From contig NZ_JAVIWJ010000001.1 in assembly GCF_034314105.1 (NCBI RefSeq), positions 436,501-500,500 on the forward strand: DNA of 64,000 bases. The letters run 5' to 3'. Numbering within the stretch: the first letter of the stretch is position 1; each line of letters begins with the position of its first letter. Shown here one piece after another: positions 60,652 through 64,000 of this stretch. The DNA comes from Pseudomonas sp. AB6. Lineage in GTDB: Bacteria; Pseudomonadota; Gammaproteobacteria; Pseudomonadales; Pseudomonadaceae. The position numbers and the translations under genes were made by a program. The notes beneath the pieces were generated by a model. It had not been told where the DNA came from. It saw nothing but the letters and a program-made list of their open reading frames with translations, and ran no database searches.

Positions 60652-61494
60652 TTACAGCGCACCTTTCGCCGCATCGGCATCTTCCGGGGAGATCAGACAG
60701 CGCTGTGCCAAAGTTGAATGGGTAACGGCGCCCTGCTTGCCTTCAAGTACGAGTGCGCTGCGATGCTCTCCTTTTTTATCTCGTAACGCACTGTAGTAGT
60801 CGGGCGACAGCTCCAGCTTGTCTGTCAGTGGTAGTGCTCGTGCACGTCCGTCGACGATACCACCCACGGTGTTCACGGTACTTAAGGTGCTGTAGGTGCT
60901 GCTATTAACATTGCCAAAAGGGTCCAGCACAAAATTGGCGACTTTTCCCACGCTGTCCCTCACGTTTGAAGAACCAAATAGGGGAAGCTCCACTGTTGGC
61001 CCGCTACGCAAACCCCACACGCCAAACGTCTGCCCAAAATCCGCTTCATGGTAAGGACGATCCCAGCCGGTGGCAACGTCCATCAAGCCCAGCACACCCA
61101 CCGTGCTGTTCACCACAAAACGCTGCAACGTATTTGCCGAGCGGCGAATGTTGCCTTGAAGCACGTCATTGATAAACACCTTAGGCTCGCCGAAGTTCGA
61201 GGTAAAGTTGTGGACGCCATGTTGAACCAGCTCAGGCAGACGCTTATACCCATGAGCAACTGGTTTTAAGGCGTAGGTATCAACCCCCTTATTGAAAGCA
61301 AAGACTTTGCGGTTGACCGAAGCGCCTGGATCGTTGACCTGATAATTCAGTTCGTCGCACGGCACTTCTGTCGGTAGTTGAGTGCAGGCGCCCAGAATCC
61401 CCGCTCCCAATAATAGACCAACGATCTGAAGTGGCGCTCTCCAGGTATTTTCCGGGTTTTTTCGGGATTTTATACGTCTGAGTGCTGACTGCAT
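60652..61494 (-). CDS. mlaA: Outer-membrane lipid asymmetry lipoprotein MlaA (VacJ)
   Basis: Lipoprotein that removes misplaced phospholipids from the outer leaflet with OmpC-like porins and passes them to MlaC. 280 residues from the Met at 61494 (MQSALRRIKSRKNPENTW); the frame is open 11 codons upstream. The lipobox LLGAGILGAC gives an acylated Cys near residue 37. The VacJ domain follows: DPGASVNRKVFAFNKGVDTYALKP, NDVLQGN, FVVNSTVGVLGLMDVA and FGVWGL. The mlaBCDEF genes are not in the window. Confidence 0.93.
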   Translation of the reverse strand: MQSALRRIKSRKNPENTWRAPLQIVGLLLGAGILGACTQLPTEVPCDELNYQVNDPGASVNRKVFAFNKGVDTYALKPVAHGYKRLPELVQHGVHNFTSNFGEPKVFINDVLQGNIRRSANTLQRFVVNSTVGVLGLMDVATGWDRPYHEADFGQTFGVWGLRSGPTVELPLFGSSNVRDSVGKVANFVLDPFGNVNSSTYSTLSTVNTVGGIVDGRARALPLTDKLELSPDYYSALRDKKGEHRSALVLEGKQGAVTHSTLAQRCLISPEDADAAKGAL

Positions 61495-61661
61495 GGCGGT
61501 ATTTTCCAGTGGATGGCGTTCACCCAAGAATGGCTACCGGACCTTGCTGGAATATGTCCCGTTTATGCCATAACGGAATGATTATTACGGAATTGAAATA
61601 TATGACCGAGCCCTCCAATTGACTTAGATTAGGGCTCGTTAATAGCCCTGACTGGACCCTC

Positions 61662-62372
61662 GTGAGCAAACTCCTGATCGTCGACGATGACGTCGAAATC
61701 CTCGACCTGCTGAAAAGGCTTTTCGTTAAGCACGCATACGAAGTGGCGGTCGCGTGTGATGGTGTGGCCATGTGGGTGGCGATTAAGAACGAACGCCCTG
61801 ACATCATCGTGCTGGACGTGATGTTACCGGGAGAGGGCGGTCTGAGTCTGTGCCAGAAAATCCGTGCTGAATCGAACACGCCGGTGGTCATGCTAACCGC
61901 CATGAGTGAGGTCAGTGATCGAATCATCGGCTTGGAGCTGGGCGCCGATGATTATTTGACCAAACCGTTTGACCCCCGCGAGCTGTTGGCCCGTTTGCGC
62001 TCAGTGCAAAGGCGTATGGCGGATCAACCCGTGCGCTTGGCAGTTGACGTGCGTCCATTGATTTTGTTTGGTAGTTGGCAACTTGACGTCACTCGACGAG
62101 AGCTGCGTTCAACCGAAGGCGTCATGGTTCCGCTTTCGGGAGGCGAATTTGATTTGCTGCGAGTATTTGTAGACCATCCGCAACGCATCTTGACTCGAGA
62201 GCAATTACTCGATCTTGCCCGGGGACATTCCCATGAGGCCTTCGATCGCAGTATTGATGTGCAGGTCAGCCGCTTGCGCCGCAAGATCGAACCCGACAGC
62301 AAACGCCCGGACATCATCCGCACCGTGCGCAATGGCGGTTATATCTTCACCGCCAGTGTGAGCCGCCAATGA
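61662..62372 (+). CDS. OmpR-family response regulator
   Basis: 236 residues from a GTG at 61662. REC domain (about 1-115) with acidic pair in LLIVDDDVEI, phosphoacceptor Asp in IIVLDVMLPGEGG, Thr in VVMLTAMSE and Lys in YLTKPFDPREL. The C-terminal winged-helix domain (LTREQLLDLARGHSHEAFDRSIDVQVSRLRRKIE) is typical of OmpR. It overlaps the kinase gene by four bases. No target can be read, though mlaA is divergent across a 167-base spacer. Confidence 0.92.
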   Translation: MSKLLIVDDDVEILDLLKRLFVKHAYEVAVACDGVAMWVAIKNERPDIIVLDVMLPGEGGLSLCQKIRAESNTPVVMLTAMSEVSDRIIGLELGADDYLTKPFDPRELLARLRSVQRRMADQPVRLAVDVRPLILFGSWQLDVTRRELRSTEGVMVPLSGGEFDLLRVFVDHPQRILTREQLLDLARGHSHEAFDRSIDVQVSRLRRKIEPDSKRPDIIRTVRNGGYIFTASVSRQ

Positions 62373-63700
62373 GCAAACCCCACGGTTCTCAAGACACGAT
62401 AGTGAGCTGGATTGCACTCACCATTGCGGCAGCCATGATCGCGTCGCTTGGGCTCTACGCACTGTTTATCCAAGCCGCTGGGGTCTGGTCGCGTCCGTCG
62501 CTGGAACAGATCGGATTGCTAGATCAAGCCGCTGCCATCACCCGTATCATTGATGCCGCCCCAGTCCAATTACGCCCAAAATTAGCCAGCGCCGCGAGCA
62601 ATCCGCTGTTCACCGTCAGTTGGTACGCGCAACACTCGAGTATCGGAGCGCCACTTAAAACCGGGGTTCAATTCACTGACGCTATTGTGATTCAGCGACT
62701 AACGAGTTCGCCGCAACGTCGAGTAGAGGCCTACGGACCTCAAGATTGGCCAAAAGGCGATTCCCTACCCCACTACATGCTCGCCGTACAGTTAACTGAT
62801 GCGACTTGGTTGGCATTTGTCGCGCCGGAGCGCACGTGGGGTCTATCTCAAACTGCACGCAACGCCGTGCTGGGGCTGCTGGGTTTGATCGCCGCGTTGT
62901 CAGTGGCTTGGTTTGCTACTCGTCGACTGGCCGCTCCATTGAGGCGTTTTGCTCATGCTGCCAAACGTTTCGGTGGTGATTTTCACTCCCCTGCCATCAC
63001 CCCCGAAGGGCCCTACGAAATACGCCAAGCCATCATTGCGTTCAATGCCATGCAGGCGCAGATTCGGCATTTCGTCACTGATCGAACTCAGATGCTCGCA
63101 GCCATTTCCCATGATTTAAGGGCGCCACTGACCCGCATGCGGTTGCGCGGCGAGTTCATTGAAGATGAGGAGCAACAGCGCAAACTTTTTCGTGATGTAG
63201 ATGAAATGCAGTCGATGATCACCTCGGCCTTGGAGTTTTTTCGCGATGATGCCCGGCTTGAGACTGCCACCGCTTTCGATCTTTCCGAATTGATTCAAAC
63301 TCTCATTGATGACTACCGCGATCAGGGTGTGACAGTAGATTTTTCCGGCCCCAGCAAACAGGTTTATTTCGGCCGCCCGTTGGGTATCAAACGGGTCGTC
63401 ACTAACTTGTTGGAAAATACGATCAAATATGCAGTAGCGCCACGTATCGACCTGACTCAGTCTGAGACGTCGATCATCATTGAGGTGACTGACAGTGGAC
63501 CGGGTATTCCCCAAGCGCTGCTTGAGAAGGTCTTCGAGCCGTTTTTTAGACTGGAGGCTTCACGTAATCGCAACACCGGCGGTGTCGGGCTGGGTCTGTC
63601 GGCAGCTCGGGCGATTGTTCTGGAGCATGGCGGGGAGTTACGTCTTTATCGTCGGCTCGAAGGCGGCACGATAGCACGGGCCTCGTTGCCCAAGCAGTAA
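62369..63700 (+). CDS. Sensor histidine kinase (EnvZ-like)
   Basis: 443 residues. TM1 at about 12-35, a periplasmic domain of about 130 residues, TM2 at about 165-185 (NAVLGLLGLIAALSVAWF), HAMP domain (RRLAAPLRRFAHAAKRFG), dimerisation domain with the phospho-His in AAISHDLRAPLTRMRL, and a HATPase_c domain: N-box NLLENTIKYAV, G1 DSGPGIP, G2 GGVGLGLSAARAI. All motifs are intact. The periplasmic part shows no recognisable sensor fold, so the signal is unknown. Confidence 0.92.
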   Translation: MSKPHGSQDTIVSWIALTIAAAMIASLGLYALFIQAAGVWSRPSLEQIGLLDQAAAITRIIDAAPVQLRPKLASAASNPLFTVSWYAQHSSIGAPLKTGVQFTDAIVIQRLTSSPQRRVEAYGPQDWPKGDSLPHYMLAVQLTDATWLAFVAPERTWGLSQTARNAVLGLLGLIAALSVAWFATRRLAAPLRRFAHAAKRFGGDFHSPAITPEGPYEIRQAIIAFNAMQAQIRHFVTDRTQMLAAISHDLRAPLTRMRLRGEFIEDEEQQRKLFRDVDEMQSMITSALEFFRDDARLETATAFDLSELIQTLIDDYRDQGVTVDFSGPSKQVYFGRPLGIKRVVTNLLENTIKYAVAPRIDLTQSETSIIIEVTDSGPGIPQALLEKVFEPFFRLEASRNRNTGGVGLGLSAARAIVLEHGGELRLYRRLEGGTIARASLPKQ

Positions 63701-63948
63701 CCGGCTGGCTCAGTAAACGACTCCTGCGGATCACTGTCTCTGGCAGCGCTTATCGCTCATCAATCAAACGAATACCTCATAATCACGCCGTATCGGCTTA
63801 ACAAAAGATAACGTCATGTCGATTGTCATACGTTTCTAAAGCTGGATAGGATAGGCCTGCTTCCGAAAGGGTGCTCCTAGAGCGCTTGCAGCTGTTTACT
63901 CAGCGCACTTGAAGGTCGACCTAATAACAATAAGAAGGGGAATAGTCT

Positions 63949-64000
63949 ATGAGTGAGCCTGTGAGCCGGCGCACCCAGCTCGATGGGGCGTTGGCGTTGT
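63949..64000 (+). CDS. Start of an unidentified ORF cut by the window edge
   Basis: An ATG at 63949, eight bases after AGAAGGGG, opens a frame that runs to the end (MSEPVSRRTQLDGALAL). Seventeen codons are too few to name a family. The 248 bases between the kinase and this ORF hold no other recognisable feature. Confidence 0.55.
   Translation, partial: MSEPVSRRTQLDGALAL

Overview
The window is chromosomal DNA of a Pseudomonas, most likely of the fluorescens/syringae lineage. The evidence is the gene order (uppS-cdsA-dxr-rseP-bamA-skp-lpxD-fabZ-lpxA-lpxB-rnhB-dnaE-accA, then tilS-pyrG-kdsA-eno-ftsB-ispD, then ispF-truD-surE-pcm-nlpD-rpoS-rsmZ-fdxA, then mutS-cinA-recA-recX, and erdR-dgkA), the protein sequences, and REP-like intergenic palindromes typical of that group. 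I saw no rRNA, tRNA or CRISPR array.

Layout. 1-15.9 kb is a tightly packed plus-strand block for isoprenoid, phospholipid and lipid A synthesis and outer-membrane assembly, ending with replication and fatty-acid genes. 16.0-17.45 kb is a complete IS3-family (IS150-like) insertion sequence with perfect 24-bp ends. It sits in a REP-like palindrome directly upstream of tilS. 17.5-24.1 kb resumes the housekeeping run. 24.1-27.2 kb holds glutathione-dependent formaldehyde detoxification (frmA, fghA) with a divergent LysR regulator. 27.2-32.4 kb is ispF-truD-surE-pcm-nlpD-rpoS. Downstream lies a recognisable rsmZ regulatory RNA with a GacA-type upstream box. fdxA and mutS follow on the minus strand. 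The mutS-cinA gap, a frequent tailocin/prophage site in fluorescens-group strains, holds only a 44-codon basic ORF and a 13-bp-arm inverted repeat. cinA-recA (with a LexA box)-recX come next.

38.7-53.9 kb is a looser region of short units on both strands. It includes a LOG-family protein, a small secreted protein, a DTW-domain tRNA modification enzyme, a DMT exporter, ErdR, DgkA, FinR/Fpr, TrmO, a DUF1456 protein, a pseudouridine-synthase homologue lacking the catalytic Asp, an alpha/beta hydrolase, a GNAT protein, a short VasX-N-terminal-like fragment of a type VI effector, two MFS transporters (one Fsr-like) and a DUF1853 protein. 54.0-57.9 kb is a nearly gapless plus-strand operon: nadK, a metallophosphoesterase, glpG, DUF1315, DUF2797. 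pepN follows, then mlaA (minus strand) and an OmpR/EnvZ-type two-component pair. A new ORF begins at the right edge.

The least ordinary features are three. First, the REP-targeted IS in front of tilS and a solo IS-end-like sequence about 38 kb away at the same position relative to the same kind of repeat. Second, the probably non-catalytic RsuA/RluF paralogue. Third, the truncated effector-like gene. I found no clearly new multi-gene system; most of the window is conserved Pseudomonas core genome.
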